In this document: one piece after another, positions 1-9,749 of the stretch
How positions within the stretch are numbered: position 1 is the stretch's first letter
Layout: each line of letters begins with the position of its first letter
NCBI GenBank assembly: GCA_040143965.1
Contig: JASJQH010000037.1
Span: forward strand, 1-40,575
Source of the DNA: Basidiobolus ranarum
Taxonomy: Eukaryota; Basidiobolomycota; Basidiobolomycetes; Basidiobolales
Length of the DNA: 40,575 bases
Direction of reading: 5' to 3'
Position numbers and translations under genes: made by a program
The notes under the pieces: model-generated
Seen by the model: the letters and a program-made list of their open reading frames with translations, nothing else
Told to the model about the DNA's origin: nothing
Database searches by the model: none

Positions 1-3000
1 CATCTTCTTCCACTACTTAACCTTCACCTTCATCGGCCAATGATTGATAAAACTCGGCTACCTATCAAATTTAAAAATCATCCGCCTCTTTATCGTCTAT
101 CTCCTCATCGATATCACTACCCGAAGAAGTATCCGACAATTCACTCTCATCACCATTATCGTCTTGAGATTTCTCAGCCCCAGCGTCCTGAAGAACTTTA
201 GCATTGACGAGTAACATTTCATCTACAGCTAATGCAGCTTCTTCGTAAGAGTCGAAAAGTTTCATATTAGGGCGTAAAGCTTCAAAGGTATCATTGACCA
301 TAAATTCAACATCCATGGGCATAGGTATCTTCGACCAAATGTACATTTGAAAGAAAATCAGGAATGAATCCAATCTTGATTTAGATCTTCCCCTATCGAA
401 ACACATTCCACAGGTGTCCAATAGAGTACAACAAAGTCTTACACGGAAGAAATCATCAGGTGCGTCTATAGGAGTAAAGCGACTAGGAGATGGACGACCA
501 TTTTCGTGGCCCAGGGTTAAAATGGAGTACAAAGTATCGAAAACAACTGGAGAATCGATCAAACGATAGTTGTACAGCTCGGCCAAATATTTGACCGTAG
601 TAATTCGACGCTGGTTGTGTTTGAATATATTTTGCTCTAAGCCTATACGGATATCCTCAAGGATTTGGTCAACCAAAAATACACCGAAATCTGAATGATA
701 ACGATGAAGACCACTCGCTAGCATTGCAAGAAGGTGAACATTACCGAATTTGACTTTCCACACTTTGTGGAAGATCTTTTTTACAATACGATAAACCTCC
801 GGATCACTCCAATGAAGTTTTCGAAGCAATCGAAGTACCTTGTCTACAGTTTTCTTACTAAGATCTGAGTAGATTAGCTTTCGAACATACAACTCCATGG
901 GTGTGTGAACTTTACGAATAGTAGCATCTCTATCAGGGGGGTTACATTGGTAGTAGGCATTTTCAATCATAAGCACTTGTCGGTTATCCAAATGAAGAGC
1001 GTTTTTCTTTCGCATCATGATTTCGAGCATGTTGCTAGTGCGTATAGCTGTCTCTGGGCTCTTGAAGAGGAATCTACCACAGGTCTCGAGAAGATTGCAT
1101 GCAACCTCAATGTGACTAAGGGCGAAATCATCGAGAAGTACCTTGAGACAATGGAACGTAAGGTACAAAGGAGTAATTTTGAATTTAGTCAGCTCTCCAA
1201 TGAATCGGATGTTTTTAATTCTAGTCTCCAACAGGTCTTGGCCCTTCCTGAATTTCAAGGTCTTGAATTCATGCTCAAGAGCGGTAACCACTCCCTGACC
1301 AATATCGGGAAAATAAGGATTGAGGGTGGCAATGAGGCGAGAATAATAGGGCAATAGATCTAGACGAGCCCGAGCCACACCAACAAGAGCCTGTATAAGT
1401 CTTTTCCGGGCTGCCTTGGAGTTGAGATAACAAAAGTCAACAGCAGCTTGGTCAATCAAATCACGATTAATCATGTTAGGAAGACGAGTTAAGAGTGTCT
1501 CGATTTGAGCAGATGTAGTAGATTTGAGCTCGGACTTATCTTCGCTATGAGATTATTAGAATCATGTCATACAATCGAAGGTGTAACTAATAGCTCAAAC
1601 CTTAAGGAGTTTTCAGTTGCATTTTCTTCGGCCCCGCGTTCCAAAGCCATGCCATCGTCCTCTACAACGTCAGAGGATATCTCTGCTTTGGACTCATCTA
1701 CGCTCATGGGAGCATCGGAGCCCGCTTCCCCTTCAATAAGATCTGTATGCTCCTCCACAGTGGGTTTTTCACTTTTTTCGTCTTCCTTTTTCTTCTTGAC
1801 ATCCAATAAGATACCAGGGACCACTAGTTTTAGATCTATTAAAGATTCATAGAAAAGACGAGCATCTTCATCAGACCAAATGCCATTGCCGGTATTCTCC
1901 TACAGTTCATAGTCTTATTAATTGCTGTCTGAGTGAACCTACTGAAATATGCTTACCTTATCATCTGAGTTCGCAGATACGCCTTCTTTAATCATGGATT
2001 CCGTGATTTTAGTTGTACCTTCATCCTCTGGTAAATCGGGGAGATCGCAATCGAGTCCATCAGCAAGACTATGGTTGAAAGGGTTAGGGGTTAGGGCACT
2101 ACCAAACCAAACATATACAAAAAAACTCTACCAACCTTTGGGTATTAAATAAAATCCTTTCATAGACTTTAGAAGCTTTTTCATAATTTTGCTTACTTTC
2201 GTCTGATAGTTCACCCCTAGCAATATGCGATTCATGGTTTGACTTTTCCATTTTTTTGATATACTAGAACAATACTACGTAAGCTACAAGTGGAAACAAA
2301 CTAGTGAAAAGTAGATCACGGACCTTGTGTGCTTTGATTAATTGCTTTTCCACTGACCGATAATAGTCAATGAAAAGGTTTTTGAATAATTCTTGTTGCT
2401 CAGATGATACATCCACTCCAACTAACGTTTCTTCAAATGGGACGGTGTTAGCTGCATCTCTAGGTACTTCAGTCCCTTCACTATCGTCACCGTGAGACTG
2501 TTGCTCTTTCTTTGGTACTATACCAAGAAGGTCACGACCAAAATACTTCACAAAAGCAACAGCCAAGGGAAGATTCATATGATTATCCTTATCCACAGAG
2601 AACTAATGAAACACCAAAAGTAGAATTGAATCAATTATATAGAACTTTGAAAACCTTGACTAAACCCCACTTACCAAATCTTTGAGAATTGAATGAAGAA
2701 CATTGCCAGTATGCTTCATTTCTTTTCCAATTAAAATGGTTTCCTGGTTTGCAGTCATTAAACCGGCGATACTTTCTTTGACTTGTTTTCCAGAGGCAAG
2801 TCCTTCGTCTATACCCCAGAAAAATCCTACCAACCAAAGTTCTCCAGTGATACGAATAAAAATGCGTTGTTTGGTGATTCGCGCATTTTCTTCTTTCTCA
2901 CGTTGCTCCGAGCTTAATGCAGCCAAATGTTGCTTATTAGCTGGGGATAAAGCTCTCATTAGTAGATCCGTAAACTGAGGGGTGAAAGATTCAGGGAAAC

Positions 3001-3451
3001 GTTGATGAAGATTTGAAATAACCTGTAAAAAATAAGGAGAATAATAAGGGAGTCAACAACTAAACTGAAGAGTTATATTTTGTAACTATAAATTTCTGAC
3101 CTCCACGGCAGCATAAATATCTGAACTTCCTTTGCACTTTATCAAACCTTCCATCAAAGCAGTAACCACCTCACTAATATATTTCTCTAGTTTTAACGAG
3201 CGGATGTCTTTGAGAAGTTGTGCAGAAGAGTCTGCAGTTAACATGGTTTTACATTTCTTTATGAAAGCAGTATTCTTTTTTATATTAGAATCAAGATTCT
3301 TATACAGAGTTAAATCTAAGAAAGGTCAGTGGAAATTCTGGTAGGTTTATTAAATATTCCATAAATTTTCCCTACCAGGTTTATTATTCCAAGCATTTAT
3401 GTTGCGTGTTCTCAATTCCTTTTTTCTGTTTAAACGTGTTTGAGCATCCAT
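1..3451 (-). CDS. UPF2: UPF2/NMD2 nonsense-mediated mRNA decay factor, 3' end outside the window
   Basis: Core nonsense-mediated decay scaffold that bridges Upf1 and Upf3 on cytoplasmic mRNPs. Exons on the minus strand: 3376-3451, 3101-3315, 2675-3022, 2324-2602, 2136-2263, 1957-2068, 1601-1899, and a last visible exon from 1544 leftwards. All seven introns between them are 56-78 nt and keep frame. The N-terminus carries the typical UPF2 opening (Leu-Arg...Asn-x-Asn-Ala-Trp, then LDSNIKKNTAFIKK), followed by helical MIF4G-type repeats; the third repeat and an Asp/Glu/Ser-rich acidic tail lie in the last exon. In the last frame a stop occurs at 71-73, giving 976 residues without the C-terminal Upf1-binding region that known Upf2 proteins have. 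I infer one more intron near the acidic tail (possible donor at 119-120, possible acceptor at 13-14), with the rest beyond base 1. It is divergent from ETFRF1. Family assignment is secure; the 3' structure is not. Confidence 0.93.
2069..2135 (-). other. UPF2 intron with doubled branch-point-like, telomere-like motif
   Basis: This 67-nt intron contains GGGTTAGGGGTTAGGG on the plus strand at 2081-2096. Read on the coding strand it gives two CTAAC motifs just upstream of the 3' splice site. CTAAC is the usual fungal branch-point core, so the resemblance to a telomeric repeat is most simply explained by a duplicated branch-point and pyrimidine tract. Confidence 0.6.
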
Positions 3452-3858
3452 CGTGTGTTTGTCCGAGAGAGGGAAAACCCACTGGAAAAATAATGGATGA
3501 ATATAAAATTAGTCCAGGAACCGATTAAAAATCATTTATGGATGATTTTATCTTGTTTGAAGTATTAGATCAACTTCTAGGTGGAATTATTACATAACGT
3601 TTCAATCTTGCTTGGATTAGTTTATTATGTGATGAGTACGATATATATCGAGCCAGTATGCCGTAGATTCCGTGTATGCTATATATGCGTCATACAGGTT
3701 TCTTATTCTAAGATCGGAGGGTTGTGGGAATATATCGACATAGCTGGTGCCTCAAGTTATGCGATTTAGAGTAAGTAGTCAAGAATATTGAGGGTTTGTT
3801 TCGTTTAGTGTTCTACTTCTCTCTCCACTATCCTTTTGATTTTCCATCAACCAAAAAT
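3452..3858. promoter_or_regulatory. Divergent intergenic region between UPF2 and ETFRF1
   Basis: About 400 bases separate the two start codons, so both genes must be promoted from here. A pyrimidine-rich stretch lies around 3811-3835, a few tens of bases before the ETFRF1 start, as is common in fungal core promoters. I see no convincing TATA box and no extra gene. Confidence 0.5.
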
Positions 3859-4204
3859 ATGAAAGCTGGTGTCAGAGAATTGTATAAACAGGTAACAGTT
3901 ACATAAACCCAAACAACAGACTCATCAATACTAAAATTCAATATAGCTTCTCTTCCTCGGACGTGATTATCCTGCGGGTTCTGACTATTTCAGAGGGCGG
4001 CTTAAGAAAGCTTTCCAAAAGAATTCGGAACTTATCGAACCGAAAGCCATCGAAGAAGCTGTGAAAAGAGGACAATTTGTGATTAAAGAGCTGGAAGCCA
4101 TGTACAAACTGAACAAATACCGAGCACTAAAGAAAAGATACTATGATGAACCAGAGCGAGAATTGTTAGAGTTTGAGAAAAAACTTCACGAGTCCAAATG
4201 TTGA
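3859..4204 (+). CDS. ETFRF1: LYR-motif protein, ETFRF1/LYRM5 family
   Basis: A 96-residue mitochondrial-type LYR protein in two exons, 3859-3891 and 3947-4204, with a 55-nt intron. The LYR-type element reads [13 protein letters not shown], then a [11 protein letters not shown] segment, a G-x-FV-x-KELEAMY segment and a [10 protein letters not shown] tail. This order and spacing match human LYRM5/ETFRF1 almost along its full length. Known members bind electron-transfer flavoprotein in the mitochondrial matrix and remove or regulate its FAD; LYR proteins generally partner with acyl carrier protein. The protein is small, basic and helical, with no obvious cleavable presequence. The start is the first ATG after a pyrimidine-rich leader and places the motif at residue 8. 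Membership of the family is well supported; the precise role in this fungus is inferred. Confidence 0.92.
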
Positions 4205-4754
4205 CCAATTCCTTCACCTTCACCTTCACCTCCACCTCACACACATACACACTTTAAGTATTCTTACATATTTTCAAGCGAACTCGAGATGTTTCCCCCT
4301 GAGCATAACGACTATGTTAATAACAACCCAGATATGAAGTGAAATTTATGTATTTCAAAGTAACCAGTATAATATTGAAGGTGATTCAATCCCGATACGA
4401 TTATATTATATGATAGCTGTAGAGCAGATTAATATCCAGCTCAACAAGCAAAAATACATCAAGTCACATCCTGGGAGATAAATCAGATGGGTATTAGTTG
4501 GTTACTATTCGTTTAGATCTATGCAAAAAGGAGACGTTAAATAACAGCTTTCATGACGTATGTTACAAAATTAGTACAAGTAGTCTGAAAACAAAAGGAG
4601 TTTGCATGATTCTTTTGAAGTCTACCTGAATGATAAAGTAAAATGAAAATGATGCTAGAAAGGAATTGAGTGAGTGAAAACATTTATGAACCATTAGTAG
4701 TCCCAAAAAACGTCATGCTTTTCAAATGGACAATCTTGAGATAACTAGAAATGA
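4205..4754. other. Convergent 3' intergenic region with CCTTCA/CA-rich low-complexity tract
   Basis: This stretch lies between the 3' ends of ETFRF1 (+) and the unknown membrane-protein gene (-). At 4211-4252 there are three tandem CCTTCA units running into a CAC-rich tract, an obvious simple repeat in the ETFRF1 3' UTR region. Otherwise it is AT-rich with no recognisable gene. Confidence 0.6.
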
Positions 4755-5531
4755 TTATTTCAGAGTAGCTAACTGACTACGGAAATCTGCTCGATATTGG
4801 GAACGACGACAAGTCCCAGCGCCTACAATTCCAGCACCAATGAAAAAAACCAACCCATAAATGTAAAGTCCTACTGGTGTAGCCTGAAAAGTGGTTCCAT
4901 CACCAAAGTCATTTATATCCTGGGTACTTGGATCAGCATTAAACTGAGGTGGTGAGACACGGATATATGGACCAAAAGGAGTGGCGGGAATATTCAAGTC
5001 TAGAGGGGTGTTGGTATAATCACTTAAGAGAACTTCTTGCTCTGGCCCTCCATCAGGTTTTAATATTAGCGTATATGAGGTTGGCATAATAAGACCAGCA
5101 ATGGATGCAGTATCTAGTTTACCGTTAATAGAAAACTGTGCATTGAAACAGTACGACTCTACTAAAGAATCACTCCCTTTCACTGGAAGTATCACGTAAG
5201 ATCCACTTTTATATTTCTCCAGTGACCATTCTCCCCAATACTCATCGATTTTTGTATGTTGGTCAGCAAATACGAATTTCATATTCCAATATGGCCCAAG
5301 AGGTGTAGTGGCTGGTAACGACAATGTCAAATTTCCGCCAAATTGACCGGTCGTTGTATCAATCCACGCTACTCGGTAATTAGCCTTCAATCCTAGTGGG
5401 TTATTATCTGGATCTCTTCGCTCCAGCTTGCCTCTGTATTTAGCTTCCACTAATACCCAAAATACCCAAAATACAAGCAATCCATAGTAAAACCGAGAAA
5501 AGAGAAACTTCATCTGAAATAGTTTACCCAT
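4755..5531 (-). CDS. Intronless type I membrane protein of unknown function
   Basis: A 258-residue uninterrupted reading frame. The first in-frame ATG at 5531 gives MGKLFQMKF, and a second ATG six codons on would also work. A hydrophobic signal-like segment occupies about residues 9-28. A large Trp/Tyr/Gly-rich, probably beta-rich lumenal or extracellular domain follows, with motifs such as YRVAWIDTTTGQFGGNLTL, GPYWNMKFVF and WGEWSLEKY. A single strong transmembrane segment (GLYIYGLVFFIGAGIVGAG) lies near residues 225-245, with a short basic tail that reads CRRSQYRADFRS. The topology is therefore N-out with a short cytoplasmic tail. I do not recognise the family; the alternating Gly/Trp strand pattern loosely recalls carbohydrate-binding beta-sandwiches, but I would not assign that. 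Lack of introns is unusual here. That it is a real gene is likely from length and coherent topology. Confidence 0.8.
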   Translation of the reverse strand: MGKLFQMKFLFSRFYYGLLVFWVFWVLVEAKYRGKLERRDPDNNPLGLKANYRVAWIDTTTGQFGGNLTLSLPATTPLGPYWNMKFVFADQHTKIDEYWGEWSLEKYKSGSYVILPVKGSDSLVESYCFNAQFSINGKLDTASIAGLIMPTSYTLILKPDGGPEQEVLLSDYTNTPLDLNIPATPFGPYIRVSPPQFNADPSTQDINDFGDGTTFQATPVGLYIYGLVFFIGAGIVGAGTCRRSQYRADFRSQLATLK

Positions 5532-6433
5532 TGTCGTGTACAATAAGTATTTTCTAAAGCTTTATCAACAAAGCAGATCAAGAATGCTCTTATTTTTAGC
5601 TTTTGTTAGTAAATGTAATTTAGTAGAAAGCTAGGGTTAGAACCGTTTGGTAGAGAAACGTGGTGATAAAAACAGCAATTGTTGAAGAATAACTAGAGAG
5701 AAATCCAAGTGGTGAAGAAGTAAAGGAGCGATAAGGGGGAAATGACTGCAGATGACCAGACAGCAATCTACACAGCTCAAGGGAACTAAATTCTACTGTA
5801 TGAAATAGGGAGGTCGAATTCAAGACTTTGGTTGGGATTTTTCAAGAAACCTTGTGCAGTTCACTGCTTAGATGGACTATTTTTGCGAATTTATGCATCT
5901 CATTTATATCTAGATACAGTCTAAAAATTGTTTGGAGAAGTGATGATCACGATGCAACTACCTTACGAAATACTACATACAATATCATCCTTCGCCGTTT
6001 CTCAGTCAATTTATAATAATAAGCCACGTTTAATTTACCCCTTAAAAGGACTGCTTTACGATTGTCTTTACCGAAAACTGCATTTTGAAGCATTCGATCT
6101 TCAGGGTTAGATCTGCCGACTTGCCTTCAAAATGACGAACAGCTCTATATATAGATTTGAATGATTAGGGCGACGCAAAAGAAGCCAGTGCTTGGGTCTA
6201 TCATATTACTGTCTTTGGATCATCAAATGGGTTTTTGGGGAATTCTCACTGTGATATATTTTTAATTATTACTAAGCACCTTACTGTGATATATTCCTAG
6301 TTATTACTAAGCAATTCCATAGAAATGCTTGCCATCTAAAAACCCAATTGAACCCTCAGAAGTATAGTAATCTTGAAATATATTGATGGAGAACTCTTGT
6401 ATTAAAAGCGTCTGTCTACATGACTCTAGATTT
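5532..6433. other. Intergenic region between membrane-protein gene and RSC9
   Basis: This holds the promoter of the unknown membrane-protein gene (right-hand side of its start) and the 3' flank of RSC9. Several short open frames exist but none has recognisable content or splice continuity. The only clear structure is the imperfect tandem duplication at 6248-6313, listed separately. Confidence 0.5.
6248..6313. repeat. Imperfect tandem duplication, 35-bp period, two copies
   Basis: A 31-base unit beginning ACTGTGATATATT and ending TTATTACTAAGCA occurs at 6248-6278 and again at 6283-6313, giving a 35-base period. By eye 28 of 31 bases agree. It is non-coding, in the 3' flank of RSC9, and looks like a local slippage or duplication event rather than part of a mobile element. 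Confidence 0.8.
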
Positions 6434-8996
6434 TCAAGTTACAAGTTCATTTAAAACGGTCATCACTAGCTTGGCACGGTGTGGAGCGCGTGTCATTATC
6501 AGTATTAAGTCCTCTTCATGCGCCAATAGGGTGTTTCGAGCACTTTGGGCATGCGATATATTACGAAGTAAAAGACTTGTGATTAAAGGGATGCTACTTG
6601 ACTCAGCCGTGTTGGAGGGGATAGATCTAGTTTGGGTAGAGATATTTGTGATAGACTGAGAGGGAATCTTAGCTCTTGGTGATCCAAGATGTGTCTTGAC
6701 GTGAGCAAGAACCGCCTTACGTGTTGGCGCAGGCTGGTCTTTAAATCGAGTACAGGTCATCCAATGGCACGATAGTTGTGAATCATCAATCAAGTGTGTT
6801 TGTTCAATGTGATTAAGAAGATTGCTTTCTGAATTGGCAAGTTGGCTGCATCCAGTCCAGCGACAAGAGACCTGAACATAACCAGGGCCTCCGACTTGAG
6901 TGCTGCTGGATGTAGCTCTATGTTGTATACCCTTGATAACTATAGTCTGAATTCCATCTTGAGTTGCAACGTTGGCAACAGTATTCGGAAATACTGATGC
7001 CAGTGCTTGCATGAACTCCATTACCTGAAGCAGTCCCGGCGTATGTTGTCCGAAAGACGTAATGTAGGAAGTATACATTTGAACCTGAGGAACAGCAGAA
7101 TCAGGACAGGATATGAAGAAATTCTTCAACCTTTGGAAATTGTCAAAACTTAAGTTCAATATCGCAACAAAAGAATACATTCTAAACAATTACCATTCTA
7201 TTGTACGTTTAGGTTCCACTAATTTAGAAAGATCGGAAATAGAAACAGCTGCAGTGGTTGATTCAAAAGGCTGTCCATTCAAGGATTCCGGCTTCTGGCT
7301 TTGAGCGTTATGATTTGTGATGGGGCCAGCAGATGGTGGATTTGGTAATTGAGATGAGCGATTTCGAAGAGTGGTTGGTGCCTGAGTTAAGGTATCTGAA
7401 TGTTTGGGTGAAACTTCATGGATCATGTTCCAAGTCAGGCACTTAATCAAGACGTTTATAGAGTTTTTGGGCATATGCCGCACCAATTCAAGCGAGGTTT
7501 TGCTGCTAAGGTTTGAGTAACAATACAGATACTCTATGACTGTTTCTACTAACTCTTCATCTTTAACTAGTAAAAGCTCAAACATGCGTTGTATCAATTT
7601 ATCATCGACAACCGATAAAATGTCTTCATTAGCCTTGTTGAGAGCAAAACGTGTTAGAGAACGAATGCTGCCAAGAACCAATGCTCTGTCACTAGTATAG
7701 AGTAGATGCTTCAAAGGCTTGATAAACCGGGCACTACGGTTCTTCAGTGCGATATATGGAGATACATTCTCGAAAGCATCTAAGCAAAGCTGTCGAAGCT
7801 CTATATTTTGGCTATGGGAGGGTAACTCGATGCCCTTTGTCAACACTTCTAATAAAGCATCATGAGAGGCTAAGGTTTGCGCGTTATGACCTAGAAACGA
7901 AAGGTTGCGAGTTATATGAGCAATTTGTAATGCTCTTTCCATCCAGACTGTATTTGTGTCAGTAACAAAGAAATCGGCAAAATTGACGCCCACATTTTGG
8001 AGATCAAAGTAATGAAGCATTGCATCTAGTAAACCAGGAATGCTATCAATACGAAATGTGTCATCGCACCTATATGAAAGAATAATCAGGTTGTTGAAAG
8101 CCCAATCAATCTCATTAGGTAATGATGATTTCAAAGCCAAAAGAATTCGATTTTGTGGGCCTGGTTCAGTATGTATCTCTAAATATCTATTAGCCACCAT
8201 GAATCGAATGATTTTTTCTTACAAATTAAGTTACCATCATTTGCATATCTTGCAAGAGGATAGGCTGCTGCTTGTGTTGCGCCATGTGAGAATTGCGACG
8301 ATTCCAACGGATTTATTGAGGAGGGGTGAGGACTCAGTTCGTATCTCTGCCGTTTTTGCTCCGGCATAAATTGGGAAGCTTGAATAAGAGTAAGTATACC
8401 ACACGGGTCGCGATTGTACTACATTCTATTGCTTACCAGGATGGTGAATAGTTTTCGATGGGGCAGGACTTGAGGGAGTTCGCTCACGCGGCGTATGAGC
8501 TCTTGAAGACGTCTGGAGGGCAGGAACGGGTTGGCCCCAGTAGATCTCTCTCTCATACGCCTCTAAATATTTTGTATAAACTGATTTCATCATGTATGCG
8601 CTATTAGTACAAGTAGACGGGAGATTCAAGGGAATTGTTAAATGTCTCCATCCTTTCTCAGCAGTAACCTATGAACAGGGCTGTTGTAAGTAATTTTCAT
8701 CAAAATAATTGCATGTAACTAGCACGAACAGAATAGGAAGCTTAGTCTGATACCTTATCATAGCCCCCGCGCGAGAGTACTGATTTATATATCTCTAGTA
8801 AATCTAATTTTCGTGAACCAAGTACAGGTTCTCTCTGTAGTAGAGTTCTAAAATATCGTGTCAAAAGATGCGTTTATAACGTAAAGCCTATTAAAATCAG
8901 TATATACCCTCTTTGTTTGTGGAACCTTTCAAGTTTAGCAATAAAATCTTCATATTCGGGAGTTCTGTTGATGGTGTCAATCAAATTTACTCTCAT
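6434..8996 (-). CDS. RSC9: Rsc9-like ARID and C2H2-type zinc-finger subunit of a SWI/SNF-class remodeller
   Basis: Six exons: 8908-8996, 8754-8847, 8437-8668, 8235-8378, 7194-8178, 6434-7130; together 746 residues in frame. An ARID DNA-binding domain fills about residues 10-110 (FHKQRGT, EPVLGSRKLDLLEIY, GGYDKVTAEKGW are diagnostic). The middle is a helical armadillo-like region opening with GPQNRILLALKSSLPNEIDW, characteristic of fungal Rsc9 and animal ARID2. Near the C-terminus (about residues 600-665) are two finger-like units, CRWTGC...H-x4-H and CHWMTC...H-x3-H. The junction RTIEW/LKNFF is regenerated by a 63-nt intron. The product is expected in the nucleus as a structural subunit of the RSC/PBAF-type ATP-dependent remodelling complex. 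It is divergent from VAC7. ARID2/Rsc9 family membership is strong; the yeast symbol is used for convenience. Confidence 0.9.
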
Positions 8997-9749
8997 GGTT
9001 TTAGAGAGCTTCAAATGAGCGCGAAAACTTGTCTATTTCTCTAAAATAGATTATTGAGAAACGATGAGTAAACAAACTAAATTCAAGAAAGGCTAACCAT
9101 ATTTAATCTAGACGCTAGAAATAAAAATTCAAGAATATATTAAAAGGAGCACTAAATAAACAAGTAGTTAAGCATGTATTGCAATCTTGTGTTACTCGCT
9201 CAACTGTTGGCTAGTTTTATGACATCGAGTTTGATGATAATGACCTACCTCCGTTTGCTGTTTGATTTACTTGGTGAAGCCGGATCCCGATATGAACCGG
9301 TTATTGTATACTCTTGAGTGTTTTGCATTCTATATTAGTACCATAACCCATGAGCTGTCTATATTACGTTACATTAAGCCTATCACGGCAACAGTCCGAC
9401 CCTTCGATAGTTTTCATAAAATATTAAAGAGTCAGTATTTTCATACCCTTCATTTTATTATCCACCCCAATATCCAAGAATAATCGATTACATATTCAAA
9501 AGAAAAACCTAAGACTACTGTTGTTTATTGAAGGAACTTCAGCACACTCTTTCAATCGCCAATATCATTACGATTTTCCAATTCATATCTCTTCGCCCAA
9601 TATACTGTTAAAAACCCTTGGACATATAGTCACCTTTACTATAGAATACCACTATCGGGCGACATTTACAGAATTTCTTTTTTGAATTTTGAATCATATA
9701 CTTTCTAAGCTATTGCTTATTCGAAGTACTACGAGAACAATTTATCTCA
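8997..9749. promoter_or_regulatory. Divergent intergenic region between RSC9 and VAC7
   Basis: About 750 bases separate the two ATGs and should hold both promoters. A plus-strand open stretch at roughly 9262-9483 has no recognisable domain, no ATG-proximal context and AT-driven composition; I read it as non-coding. No repeat or RNA gene is seen. Confidence 0.5.

Noticed and set aside
905-1357. 150-codon plus-strand open frame
   Set aside because: Lies entirely antisense within the last visible UPF2 exon, whose protein is strongly recognisable; it is a shadow frame.
2081-2096. Interstitial telomere as evidence of a subtelomeric location
   Set aside because: Only two units, inside an intron, in a region full of housekeeping genes; a doubled branch point is simpler.
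4211-4252. CCTTCA/CA tract as a possible minisatellite or array
   Set aside because: Too short and irregular for an array; simple sequence in a 3' UTR region.
9262-9483. 73-codon plus-strand open frame between RSC9 and VAC7
   Set aside because: No ATG-led conserved content, no domain, no splice continuity to VAC7; AT-rich promoter DNA explains it.
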